Origin: Siniperca chuatsi
Lineage: Eukaryota; Chordata; Actinopteri; Centrarchiformes; Sinipercidae
Direction of reading: 5' to 3'
Assembly (NCBI RefSeq): GCF_020085105.1
Contig: NC_058053.1
Location: 18,374,388-18,438,387 of the forward strand
DNA: 64,000 bases
Numbering within the stretch: the stretch's first letter is position 1; each line of letters opens with the position of its first letter. Made by a program: the position numbers and the translations under genes. Below are positions 53,246 through 64,000 of the stretch, one piece after another. Under the pieces are notes generated by a model that was given only the letters and a program-made list of their open reading frames with translations, ran no database searches and had not been told where the DNA came from.

Positions 53246-55868
53246 CTGTTTACTTGCTCCTGTTTATCTTGTTTCTTCATTGTGAAGAACTTTGAACTAC
53301 ATTCTTTGTATGAAGAGTGCCATGAGAAAACAATACTAGAACAATAATTAATCAGCATGTGAGTGCATGCACAAGAGCATATTTGTTTCTTTTTATAATC
53401 CTTACCCCTTTGTTTGTATTCACGATGGATCGATCTCGACTCAAGGGGTGAAAATATTGTATTAAAAGGTGAATCTATAATTAGGCCTAATCTTATCCAA
53501 ACACTGCATTTAACTCCAGAGTAATCCAGCCAAACACACAGTCTCCAATACAAACACTTTAGCAGTGGAATAAACAACACCCCACAGTGAGAATGGCTCA
53601 ACATCTGATTTTAACAGTGACAGTGTCTGTCATTACACTCTCCTTTACTTTACTTGTTCTTACTCTGGAGACTCTCCTAACCAGCCCCTGCTTTGTTGCT
53701 GCCTTCTTTTTGCATCCAAAGTAGTCCAGCCAAGCATGAGATGGTTGTATAAATGTTATCTCACATTCTGGTGACCTTTTAGGGGCATCATGCCAGGCAA
53801 ACACTCCGGCTGAAAGCCCTGAATGGATCTGTGATGATCCATGTGTCCCCCACCCCAACCGGCCGTCACACTTGGATGAGTGCGCAAAAAGACCTTCTCA
53901 TTCCAGGCTCCTAATGGTCGCCTCTGGGCAGCCCGAGCAGCAGCAGGAGGTCACAGAGATGCTGGAAAAAAAATGGGCAAAAGCAAGCTGTAGCCTCACT
54001 GTAGCTGTGATTTTGGGAATATATTTCCAAATGTCAGTTTTCCACAACTCACAGTGTGTGTCACTGCAAAGCCTGAGAGAGAAAATGAGAAAGCCAGGGG
54101 GTTGCAGCAAACGCCTACATGGTTTTAAAAAAAAATGTAATGCTTTACATAGGTGACATGTCAATTTTCTTCTTATTTCTATTCCACAGCCATTTCAAAT
54201 CCTTTTTAAATAGGTTAAACTCTATACAGAAGAAAAATAAACACGGTTTAGTAAAATACCTGAAGACATTAAAGAATAAGGCTGCTGACATTTTATATTT
54301 TATATTGTCAATAAATCCCACGAAAAGACAAAAAAAAAAAAAGAATTGATCTTACTAACAAGTACTGACTGTGTAGCTAAAGCCTGAAATAACTTATTCC
54401 TCTGTGCTATAGAGCTTCAATGAGGTCCAAAAACTATTAAAAACACATCAATGACAGACAGATGCATTGGGTGACACGTTTCTTCATTACGATGAACATG
54501 GGCACTGTAGTTTATTGTGAGTCAATCTCACATAGACTGTTGTGCTGCTGTAAATACTCTCCAAAGGTGTATTAATTAATGGCTGAGAATAGTCCCCAAC
54601 AAATGCACTATTTACTCCAGTTTGAGTAAAGTTTACTTAAAACTACAGTGCCCAGTTGTCATCGGAAATTACAGAGCCTTTTTAAAAATAAAACTACATA
54701 TTTGTGATTTTAAAGATTTACGTCTTCTGCATGAATGAATGGGCTTGTGGCTCGGCACCACAGACAGGCTAGGTAAGGCGGACAGTACTGAGAAACAAAC
54801 TAAGGCATTGTTGGCATTGGTCTCATCATGAGATTTGTTGACCACTAATCAATCAGAAGCAAGGAGGACTTAGACTGAGGTAAATGTGAGGAAAGCTACA
54901 GAGGTAGATTCAGCAGATTATTGTAATTGTTTAAATTTTGCTGATGAAAATATTTAAACAAATGCAAACATGAAAATAATTAACTGTGTAAACATTGTAA
55001 ATATAAATTTTTAGTAAATAAACGAATATATAACATATTCCAAACCTTACAACAGTAACAATAATAATGCAAGCCTTATCTTTTAAAGCGGTTGGTCTGG
55101 GAACGCAATAATGTCAAGCATCTGAGTTGAAAAAAAAAATAGGCTGTAAACATTTGACATCTCAATATGAAATATATATGCAGTCATGGTTTGTGGGGTG
55201 TTTTCAGTACTCTTTTGTGATATAATACAACAGATGATCCAAAGTAACCCAGGTATTTAGACTGTTTTCTGTTACTTTAGGTTAGTCTTGATTATTCATA
55301 AGATGTGTTTGTCCTGGTAGGGCAATAAAGTTGCTAACACTGTCAGAGGGTTAATAATCATCACTCATGTCAAATTTAGCAAACATGTTCATGCAGACAT
55401 GTTGATGAAGACACTGATGTCTTCTCAATCATAATGGTTCTCCTGCTGGTTATGCTGCCTCCCTGCTACACATTGCTGTTCTGGCTGCTTCACCAACTCA
55501 GCCTCCTTCTGTTCTGGTTTCTTATCGCTATACCTCTCTATGGCTTCTCTTCTGTTGTACACTTCATGCATCCCATTTTAGTGACGAGCCTGTTGGGTAT
55601 TATTCTGTATAGCTGTGGGAGGCTCATTATGCTCCCAGCTAAATCCTTTTCTGCTGCTGGAATTACTTGTGGAGCACTACCTATTTCACTATAATAAACT
55701 GTATGCAATAAGTGATGCAAGTGTCTGATGTGAGTGTTAGCACTAGATTTGAGGTGTGCAAAAAATGACAAAGAAAATGGTTTACATTACACAAGATGAT
55801 AATTCTGCTGCTCCATATTTTAGAAATAACATTTTCCATTTTCCTCCTGATTTTTCACTCTCTAGATG

Positions 55869-55952
<84 letters not shown>
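55869..55952. repeat. TA microsatellite
   Basis: (AT)n over about 80 bases with a few AAATAAAT interruptions. Confidence 0.95.
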
Positions 55953-56129
55953 GTAGAAATGAGACATCAGGTGACTTTTGACAAATGTCTAGGTCAAATT
56001 GTAACCCTGAAAGTCACAGGTAAATGGTACATGGTAGGTTTCTTGGGCCACTGAGGTGCCATTTAGCTTCTGCTTGCATTTCGAAATGACTAAACAAACG
56101 TATACTCTAATTTTAGCCATGCAAGCGGC

Positions 56130-56645
56130 ATTTGTTGGTTGGATGGTCCACTACTTTGACCCGGACTGAAATATCTGAACAACTGTTAGGATGCCATAAA
56201 AATTTCAACATGAATTCAAAGTCACCAGAGGATGAATCCTACTAACTTTGGTGAGCCCCTGACTTTTCATATAGTGTCACCAGCAGGTTAAATGTTTCCT
56301 GTGAAATATGTCAACATATACTGGATTGGCAACATTTTGTAGACATCCATGGTTCCCAGACAATGTAACCTAAAGTTACCATTTTTGGTCCACAGTCAAA
56401 TGTCTTGATAATTATTGGATGGATTTCCATGCTATAATAACCATAATTTCTGCCTCCGCTGTACTTGTGTTTAGTGCTAATTAACACGTTAGCATGCTAA
56501 CACGCTAAACCAAGATGGTGACCATGACATTATACCTGCTCAGCACCAGCATGTTAAAATTGTCAATTGTTAGCATTTAGTTCAAAGCACCACTGTGGCT
56601 AAGTACAGCCTCACAGAGCTGCTAGCATTACAGTAGACTCTAGTT
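56130..56645 (+). repeat. TTAGCATGCTAA-type dispersed repeat, copy 3
   Basis: Blocks: GGACTGAAATATCTGAACAA, AACTTTGGTGAGCCCCTGAC, CAGACAATGTAACCTAAAG, GTTAGCATGCTAACACGCTA, CAGCATGTTAAAATTGTCA, and the end CAGCCTCACAGAGCTGCTAG. This is the fullest copy in the window. Confidence 0.8.
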
Positions 56646-58649
56646 CACACATTACTAATCAGAGTACATTATCAGAGCAAAAGAATATGCAGCGCTTTTA
56701 AAGGCATGCTGTTACCACTTGATACAACACAAACCACAATCATGGAAGTCTGTGAGGTAAGAGGTCATGTTGGTGGCGTGTCAACTCTCAACAGTCATAT
56801 GCGCATTATGCATTTTTCATGCATTTAGAATGAATGTGTTGGAGGCAAAAAGACAGTGGGACACAATCTGTCGTACATACTTTGGTAATTAGAGTGACAG
56901 CAGGAGAGACAATTTGCTGGAGAAAACTACATTTACATGGGCTTAAAGGCATCTTGTGAGGCTTTGCGTCATGAGCATGTGGTCAGGGTGTTTATCGTGC
57001 TAATGATGACGGAACAAGCATGAAATATGGAAAGTTATAGTGAAGCAATGTGCCTGTTAAGCTATGTGCTGTCTTGCTTGTTGTTCATTCTTCTCCATAG
57101 GCACAATGAACCAATATTGTTGGAACAATCTAACTGTTCTGTTATTCTGCAGAGTAATCTTGCAAAGTTGTACATTTCTGTAGTGATGAACGTAGTTTAA
57201 GCTGTGCTAGTATTTCTCTATGTTATTAATAGATGTCATGGATGTTGAGCTAAAATCTGAATTCACTCCATTCCTTCTCCTGGGCGCCACAGCTAAATAT
57301 ATGTCTGCCATCTAAATGTGTCCTATTACTGTCTACAATCTCTAATTCTGCTGTGCTAAATCAGTCCCTCTGTCTCTTTTAGTAGCAGGGAGTCTTACTC
57401 ATTACCATTTCAAACCTCTAGTTTGGCTTCCATGTTCCCTCATTATATCTGATGGGGAGTCTGGCCAGTTTCTGGAAAAAAACAGACGCTCAAAGCCTAT
57501 ACAGAGGTCAAGTGAAATTACACAGTGCTGCTCAAAACCACACACTCATAAAGCAACAATATGCTTGTGTGAGTGTCTGTTTCTGTGTTTTTTGTATATA
57601 GTTCACATGTTGCATAGATGCAGCGGATGCAAAACAAGCTGTCTCAGTGCAAAATCATTACAACTGTGCTCTCGAGGAACTGTCAGCCACACTGAGAATG
57701 AATTATGTTACTACTACCAATCACATCGCACACATGTGCTGCTTTACCTGTAGTGCTTTTCATATTTCAGTATAACAAAATCAACTCATGCTGCGAAATT
57801 ATGCACAAGGCCACAGCCACAATATCATTCAGTCCTCCACTTCATCTTAATAACATTCCACGATATTTGTTTTGTCATGCAAATCCTCATTGCCCGAAAC
57901 GTCTTGATGGATTAGACAGAATATAGTTATTGGTGAGTATGATCGTGTTGCATAAAAACTAGGTTCCTCTCCTGTGTGTGGGTGTGGGGGTCCTGCTCTT
58001 CTTGTGAATTGCTAACCAAGGCATATGGTGTCTGTGACCTGCAGGTGTTAAGTTGCAGGCGTGCTGAGAGTCCAACAGGAGGGGAATCACACTGTCAAAC
58101 ATAGGTTCGCTTTGGTGCTGGATAATTACAGTTCGTTCAGCTGTAGTCTCTTTTGATGAATCTGTTATTGTTGTTTAAAAACTTAAGACTTAACAACCTG
58201 AGTAAAAAAAGAGTGATAATAACATTATGGGTTTCATGCACTGTGCAGCGAGAGAGGGAAGATACAGTGAAAATAAGTGAAAAATCTCATCCTACTCACA
58301 CAGTAATCCTTTAAAGAGGGCTTTGCTGCTTCTCACTGCCAAACACTTTGATACATCCCTTTTGAAAATAACTGGAAAAAGGGTTGGAACAGGGTGATTT
58401 TGAGGGGATTCAGGAAGAGAGAGATTTGCAGTTATTTCACATCCCTTTTCAGCATGAAAAAAGTAAATTATCTATTTTAGTGGGAACTTCATAAAAAAGG
58501 AAATTGCTCAGAGCAACTACTGATGGTAGTTTTTGAAATCTTTAAGTTCCGCCTTGTTGATACTGAAAAAGTGTTAAAAGCCTTTCTAAACTGTGTTGCA
58601 CTGCTATTCATAATCTGACTACACATATCAGTGGTCTTTTAGCATTAAC

Positions 58650-59010
58650 TATAGATGCGTTGGAGGAAATATTCAGATAATTTACTTAAATAAAAGCAGC
58701 AATTCTACAATATAAAAATACTATATTACAAGTAAAAGTCCTGCATTGAAATGTCACTTGAGTAAGAGTATGTAGTATGTAAGTAAAGGTGTCATTAGCA
58801 AAATGTACTAAGATTACTCATAATACAGAAAAATGGCCCCTGTGAATGTTATGGTATTATAGGTGATATTATTACTGATGCATTAATGTGTAAGTAGCAT
58901 TTTAGTAGCATGCATAAGTAGTTGGTTTAGGTGGAGCTGTATATATGTAAAATCTGAATCTGTAAAGTAACTAGTAACTAAAGCTGTCAGATAAAAAATA
59001 CAATATTTCC
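58650..59010 (+). repeat. AAGTACT-type dispersed repeat, second copy
   Basis: Begins near GGAGGAAATATTCAGATAAT, then TTACAAGTAAAAGTCCTGCA, AGTAAAGGTGTCATTAGCAA and AAAGTAACTAGTAACTAAAG. Matches the block order of 40370-40880 and the end of the piece at 28800. Confidence 0.7.
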
Positions 59011-59155
59011 CTCTGAAATGAAAAAGTATATGTTGCTATGGCAACGACTGGTACGGCTGGTAGCTTCTTCAAACCTGATATGTTTTTGTTTTAAATTGTT
59101 ATTTTTTTCTTTTTATTGCTGAAACATCATTGGATGATGTCTGATTGCATTTGAT

Positions 59156-59497
59156 TTAAAGGGCTAAACCAAAATTATCTTAGGAACTATCGGTAGAAAG
59201 AAAATAGTTTCTGCACGAAACTGCTCACAACAAATCTGTGGATTATCTTGAGTAAACTGGTCATGATTTCTGGAAAGAGACATCGCTGTTGAGTTTTTCA
59301 AATGCATTTTTTTGGCACTTTGAGCACCACAAGCCGAGTACCATATAGTCCCGTTAAATAAAAAAATACAGACGTCTCTAAGGCCGATATCGCCAAAACT
59401 TGGCAACTCACACCAGAACAATCTAGATGGATAAATAGCACTACAGGTTAAGAGGAAAAATATGTATTTTAGATTTTGGGGTAAACTGTCCCTTTAA
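59156..59497 (-). mobile_element. TTAAAGGG-family repeat, copy 3 (complete)
   Basis: Both ends read TTAAAGGG inward (59156 on, and complement of CCCTTTAA ending at 59497). Internal blocks match copies 1 and 2 (AACTATCGGTAGAAAGAAAA, TTTCTGGAAAGAGACATC, AATCTAGATGGATAAATAGC). TTAA at both edges suggests TTAA target-site use. Confidence 0.85.
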
Positions 59498-59969
59498 GGC
59501 TGCTCCTGGCTAATGTCCGGTCTGGACGAAATGGGACTCAGGCTGGAAATCTGAGACCTGTTCCATCAACATCCCAGATCAAGCACTTGACGGGTGGACC
59601 GTGTTTCGAGCTGAAGGAGCGCCAGACTCTGTTGAGATGAGGGGAAGTGGACTCTGTGTTTACATCGATGGTGCTTGGTGCTCAACCACAGCCAAAGTTG
59701 ATGGACACTGTTTCCAGATGTTCACATTTTATGTGAAGATAATAACCATATTATTATCTTCACTATCTTGTTGCTGCAGTCTTGCATTCCCCCATACGCA
59801 AATTCAGAAAATACAATGAATTATTTTCTGGGTATATATGTGTCTGTATATATGTAAATAACTGTAGGATATATATATTGCATGTGTGTAGCATGAAGGG
59901 ACTACTAACTGAATTTGTTGTACAATGTTGTGTTGTATAATGATACATAAATTACCTTGTAGGCTACCT

Positions 59970-60065
59970 TGTATAAGGTGGCATGAAATGGAAATACTCG
60001 ACCTCAGATGTGTACTAACACACAGTAAATTGAGTAAATGTACTTAGCTACATTCCACCACGTAG
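59970..60065 (+). repeat. AAGTACT-type repeat, 3' end fragment
   Basis: GGCATGAAATGGAAATACTC, then GTAAATGTACTTAGCTACA and TTCCACCACG, the end pattern of this family. Confidence 0.6.
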
Positions 60066-61915
60066 CATAGCTAGAGGGGCTCTAACTTAGGTCTTACTCA
60101 GTGATAACGTCACACAATATGCATAAGCATACTGCAAGAGGAGACTCATAACAGGTTGCCAGGTTTTAATCTGAAAGCTTTGTATTTGTTTATTTTCTGT
60201 GTGCTGTCTCATGTGATGAAGCAACATTTAGCACACAAGCCAAATTTCATATGTCAGAGACCCAAATTCTTTTGTGTCTGTATGTACTGTACTGTGGGCG
60301 TGTAGGATTGGCTGTAAAAAAAAATATTATGTAGGCGTACTTAAAAGTAGACATGCTGAGTGCGGGGTGTGAATGCCAAGTGTTGAATTTCTACAGAAGC
60401 TTGACAGTGAAAGCACCACGGTGCATGTACTGCACGTATGTATATGTTTGTGTATGTACCGTACATATTAATGTGTAGAGATACAGACATGCTAAATCCT
60501 TAGCATCCTGTTTGGACGACAGTAGAGGGTGGAAGCTCTCACAGTGGACCGGCCATCATACACAGACCTGTCCATCAAATACTTGGTTGCCATGGAAACA
60601 ACCTAGTTCCAAGCTTGTGCAAGGCGGGTGCAGCGATATAATGGAGGACCAGACAGAGCCGTGCCTGCCTGGGGATGTGTTGCTTTTAAAGCGACCACCC
60701 TCATCCTTGTCTTTTTCAGTTAGACAAAATGAGACTGGGGGAGAGAGAGAGTGCGACACAGTATCTGACTACAGTACCGTACAGTAAAACATACACAAGT
60801 AGAAAACTAGCTGATGTCTAAGCAATTAGAAAAACACACAACACTTTTATAAGTGGCTGTTTTTTTATTGAAATTAATACTTACATGACACATGACACTT
60901 CTGCCACCGTTTCTCTGGAAACGATAATGTAGGTTTAGAGAGGTTTAAACAAGAGTTTCAAAAAGCTCAAGAAGGCTTATCTTATCAACATGTGATCATT
61001 AAAGGCATTACATCCAGCTTACATCAGTCAGATAAGAGGCAGATTAGAAGCACAGTCGGAAAATAAACGAGAGAGCTGGAGAACAGGAGAAAAGAAAAGA
61101 CACAGTCAGAGAAAGTAAGATGGAGCCATCTTTCCAGTTGCTGTTAAATATGGAACATTAACAGGAAACAGGCAGACTTGGTAAGGGTGTCATGGGATGA
61201 CAGTAGAGTTCCTAAGGAATTGCAGAAGTGTGACATCAAACTGAAATCTTATCAGTTCAGTGATGATTGTGACCTCACACTGTCAGACATGTATAAGGGA
61301 GATTAATTGCTGTTTCAAAAAGTGTGAAGCCTGTGTGGGAAATACTTTGAGGAGGAAATAAATAGAGGGAAACAAGCCTGAAGCCCAGGAGACAGATAGT
61401 GACGGCTATTGCCGTATGGTGAGGCTGTGGGAACGGGCTGCCATCTCCCAGGAAGTGACAGGTACAGTGTGAAGAAATCTCGGGGAAACCTCATGGGATC
61501 CAACACTGCTGTGAAAACAGCAGCACAAATGAATATGGCTGCAAGTGACAGCAACTGGCAGGGTCCAAAAACACTCTGTGGATCAACTGTAATAAAACTA
61601 TACTTGAAAATGTGTTGAAAGTTACAATTTGAAACTGTTTCCATCACACTGCTCAAATCTGTTTAGAAAGGTTCCAACTCGTACAGAAGAATCGATCATC
61701 TCTTTTTCTTTCCCTTTCTGCGTCCACACTGAGCCGAGTTATTTAAAATAGTGAAAATGATGTCCAGCTGAATTTTCAGGTCCTTTTGTCTCTGCTCACA
61801 CAAAAACACCTAAACAATACAAAAATGGCTGAATCTGTTTAGCGCTGAAACAGTTAATCGGTTAATTAATTAGTTGACTGATGGAAAATTAATCAGCAAC
61901 AATTTTGATAATCGC

Positions 61916-62300
61916 TTAAAGGTTCAGTGTGTAGTATTTCATCTAGCAGTGAAATTGCAGTTTACAACCATTTGAATACGGATCATTCTCCCATTCCAAG
62001 CGTGTAGGAGAAGCTACGGTAGGAGAAACTCGCAAACGCGAACAGCCTTATCTTCAGCCAGTGTTTGGTTTGTCTGTTCAGTCAACGTTGAATTTTGGTT
62101 TCACACTGGGCATGAACCCCGGTATTCTGGGTAAAAATCCTTTATTTGTTTGTGCCATCCATCCACGCCATCATCTCCATTAGTAGACTTTCTATGTCTT
62201 TATAGTACGTCACCTGACTTCCTGGTTTGCGCCCATCATAATTACCACGACCACTAGAGGTGACATCCTACAATGAACGTAACGTATAGTGTGTTACAAA
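61916..62300 (+). mobile_element. TTAAAGGTTCAG element, relative of 27625-27774
   Basis: Starts TTAAAGGTTCAGTGTGTAGT, compared with TTAAAGGTCCAGTGTGTAAC at 27625. It contains ACCATTTGAATACGG (ATTCAAATGGTTGC inverted in the other copy) and CGACCACTAGAGGTGACATC. The right terminus is worn (GTATAGTGTGTTACAAATC). Confidence 0.65.
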
Positions 62301-63619
62301 TCATTTATTGAATGTTTATATAGTTCTTATGAATGCTATTAAATAATAACAATAAAGTGTGACATTTTGAAGACCAAACAAATACTGTAAAGATTGAAAC
62401 AGTAAACAATCTTCCCACAAGGTCCATTTAGTAGCTGTAATGGAGATTTTCATCGTATTACACGATCTTCTGCAGCAGATGGAGTTTGCCCAGTTGTCAT
62501 GGAATTGTAGATGTTTAAATTAAAACATTTCTGATCACTTTAAGAACTTTTCATCCGTGTTGGCATCACAGCCAACGGGAGTGGGAAAGATACAGCCCTC
62601 TTACACTGCTGAGTCTCAGTTGGTTAAACCTCAATTCTGTTTCCTCCCTCCTGTCATCACATACTGTATACTGTGTTTTAATGCAGACAAGCTTACAGTT
62701 TAAAGTTCTCATTAAAATGACATCATCTGAAAAATTCAACAGTTTATGATGATGACTGTATTGTGTGATTTGCTGTTGACACTTAGAGCTCAACATTTAC
62801 CTTTACCTTTATGCTTTTTATCAGCTCTAGTGCATCACAACTAGGTAGGCTGTAAAAAAATGGCACCAGTAACAAAGAGTGATTTGATCAAGGGTCAAGG
62901 CAGTGATTTAATTGTTTCAGGTGTTTATTGGAGGAAGTTGGTTTATAAAACACGGCTGGGCCAGCAGTCTCGTCCACTTGCCTCACTGAAAAACAGTTTT
63001 TTTCTAACATCATAATGCTGGTTATTATCAGGAGATCTGGAGCAGAGGGTCTAAATGTGGGATAATGGTGCTTCTTGGAGAGCACCATGTGAGTCTTTGT
63101 TACATGTAGAGAACATGTGGAGGTGTCAACAGTCTGCTCTAAGTTGTAATGATGAGGGCTTTTCACTACATTTTCCCCTCTTGGGGTGATTGAGTTCATC
63201 CAGCAGTGTTAAGCACTGAAAGGAAACATGGAAAAGAGCAGGTGTAGCTGGTACTACATCCATCATCCACTGGTCCACCTAATGCACATGTAATATTTAG
63301 GTGGAACAAAGTAGATGTGGGAACAAAGGAAGTGCGGCAGACAGCCACTAGCCTACCTTACCTTTGGACTGAATTCATCTAATAAAAGCCTTTTCTGCTT
63401 ATCTATTCCTGCCTATTTGATAAGTTGCAGGGACATTATCTCAGTACTGTGTTCCAGTGCGGGCAGGGGAAGTCTGATTATTTTCTGGGCTGTGTGTATG
63501 ACTCTCTGGAGAGCTCTTCTGTCTGCTGCTGAACAGTTGACATACTGACAGTATGTCGGTACACTCTCTATAGAGCAGTGGTAGAAGGACACAAGCAGCT
63601 TCACGGACAGGTTGGTTGG

Positions 63620-63765
63620 TAAACATACCTGCTGAACATCAGTATGTTAGCATTGTCCTTGTGCGCATGTTAGCATGCTGATGTTAGCATTTAGCTCAGA
63701 GCACTGCTGTCACAAGTGCAGCCTCACAAAGCCACTGGCATGGCTGTAGACTTGATGTTCTGGCT
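63620..63765 (+). repeat. TTAGCATGCTAA-type repeat, 3' fragment
   Basis: ATACCTGCTGAACATCAGTA, GTTAGCATGCTGATGTTAGC, GCAGCCTCACAAAGCCACTG; matches the right third of the copies at 38535 and 56130. Confidence 0.75.
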
Positions 63766-64000
63766 CTGATTCTCAACACACAAATGAACGATAGTACAAC
63801 AAGTTGTCACTTAAATGTGTATTTCTAAAAATAACTTTTCAGCAGTATATTAAAATGAGATACAGAATGTGGTAATCTAGTTCTAGACAATTCACAGCCA
63901 TTACCAGCAGATCATTTGGCTTCTCTTGCCTACATATGCACACCACAGAGATGAGCTCATCTGAACCATCAAATGGCCTATAGCCACCAGATATAATTGA

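Larger units (their letters stand above)
38310..64000. other. Gene-poor, repeat-rich region
   Basis: About 25.7 kb without any open frame showing a recognisable domain, and without linked exons. The content I can name is listed separately (dispersed repeats, MITEs, microsatellites). Stretches where I see nothing specific: 39500-40370, 43000-45780, 48680-49340, 49400-52260, 53250-55860, 56650-58640, 60070-61840, 62310-63610. Short single exons of a long-intron gene or non-coding RNAs could be missed. Confidence 0.55.

Noticed and set aside
55434-55694. 86-codon hydrophobic open frame that could be read as a membrane protein
   Set aside because: T-rich composition alone gives Leu/Phe/Ile-rich peptides; no family match and no splice or promoter context.
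59164-59421. 85-codon minus-strand frame similar to one at 33332-33520
   Set aside because: Both lie inside copies of the TTAAAGGG dispersed repeat, so the shared peptide reflects repeat sequence, not a gene.

Overview
The window is nuclear DNA from a ray-finned fish, most likely a spiny-rayed (percomorph) teleost. Evidence: vertebrate genes split into short exons with GT-AG introns, AT-rich introns, CA/GA/TA microsatellites, and many dispersed non-autonomous repeats of kinds common in percomorph genomes. No bacterial, plasmid, viral or CRISPR feature is present. Species cannot be named from sequence alone.

Layout, left half (1-38.3 kb). Five protein-coding genes can be reconstructed exon by exon. 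(1) The C-terminal eight coding exons of tfdp1, the DP1 partner of E2F (7-4550, +; the N-terminus lies outside). (2) grk1, rhodopsin kinase, complete in seven coding exons (8031-11875, +, 561 aa, ending in a CaaX box). (3) A METTL21-family lysine methyltransferase, complete in four coding exons (15515 down to 12940, -, 262 aa), with a likely TATA promoter and untranslated first exon near 17.7 kb. (4) A secreted C-type lectin with a very long acidic repeat region (25800 down to 22660, -, six coding exons, 671 aa), built like the eosinophil major basic protein/bone marrow proteoglycan precursors. (5) A junctional adhesion molecule best matching JAM2 (29916-37555, +, ten coding exons, 290 aa), starting in a CpG-rich block. 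All exon junctions of genes 2-5, and of the tfdp1 part, keep reading phase and use GT-AG (GT donors, AG acceptors), so these models are strong.

Right half (38.3-64 kb) has no convincing gene. It holds dispersed repeats, foldback elements, microsatellites and some repeat-poor stretches that could be regulatory.

The genes do not form one pathway. tfdp1-grk1 adjacency is the conserved vertebrate neighbourhood known on human 13q34, but ATP4B, which lies between them in human, is not seen here. Instead the gap contains a decayed partial copy of grk1 exon 1 plus intron 1 and a hAT-like element. grk1 and the methyltransferase converge on a palindromic AATAAATTTATT that can serve as polyadenylation signal on both strands. 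The most interesting observations are the grk1 partial duplication, the 162-bp higher-order repeat and furin-type site in the lectin, the shared poly(A) palindrome, and several long foldback repeats.
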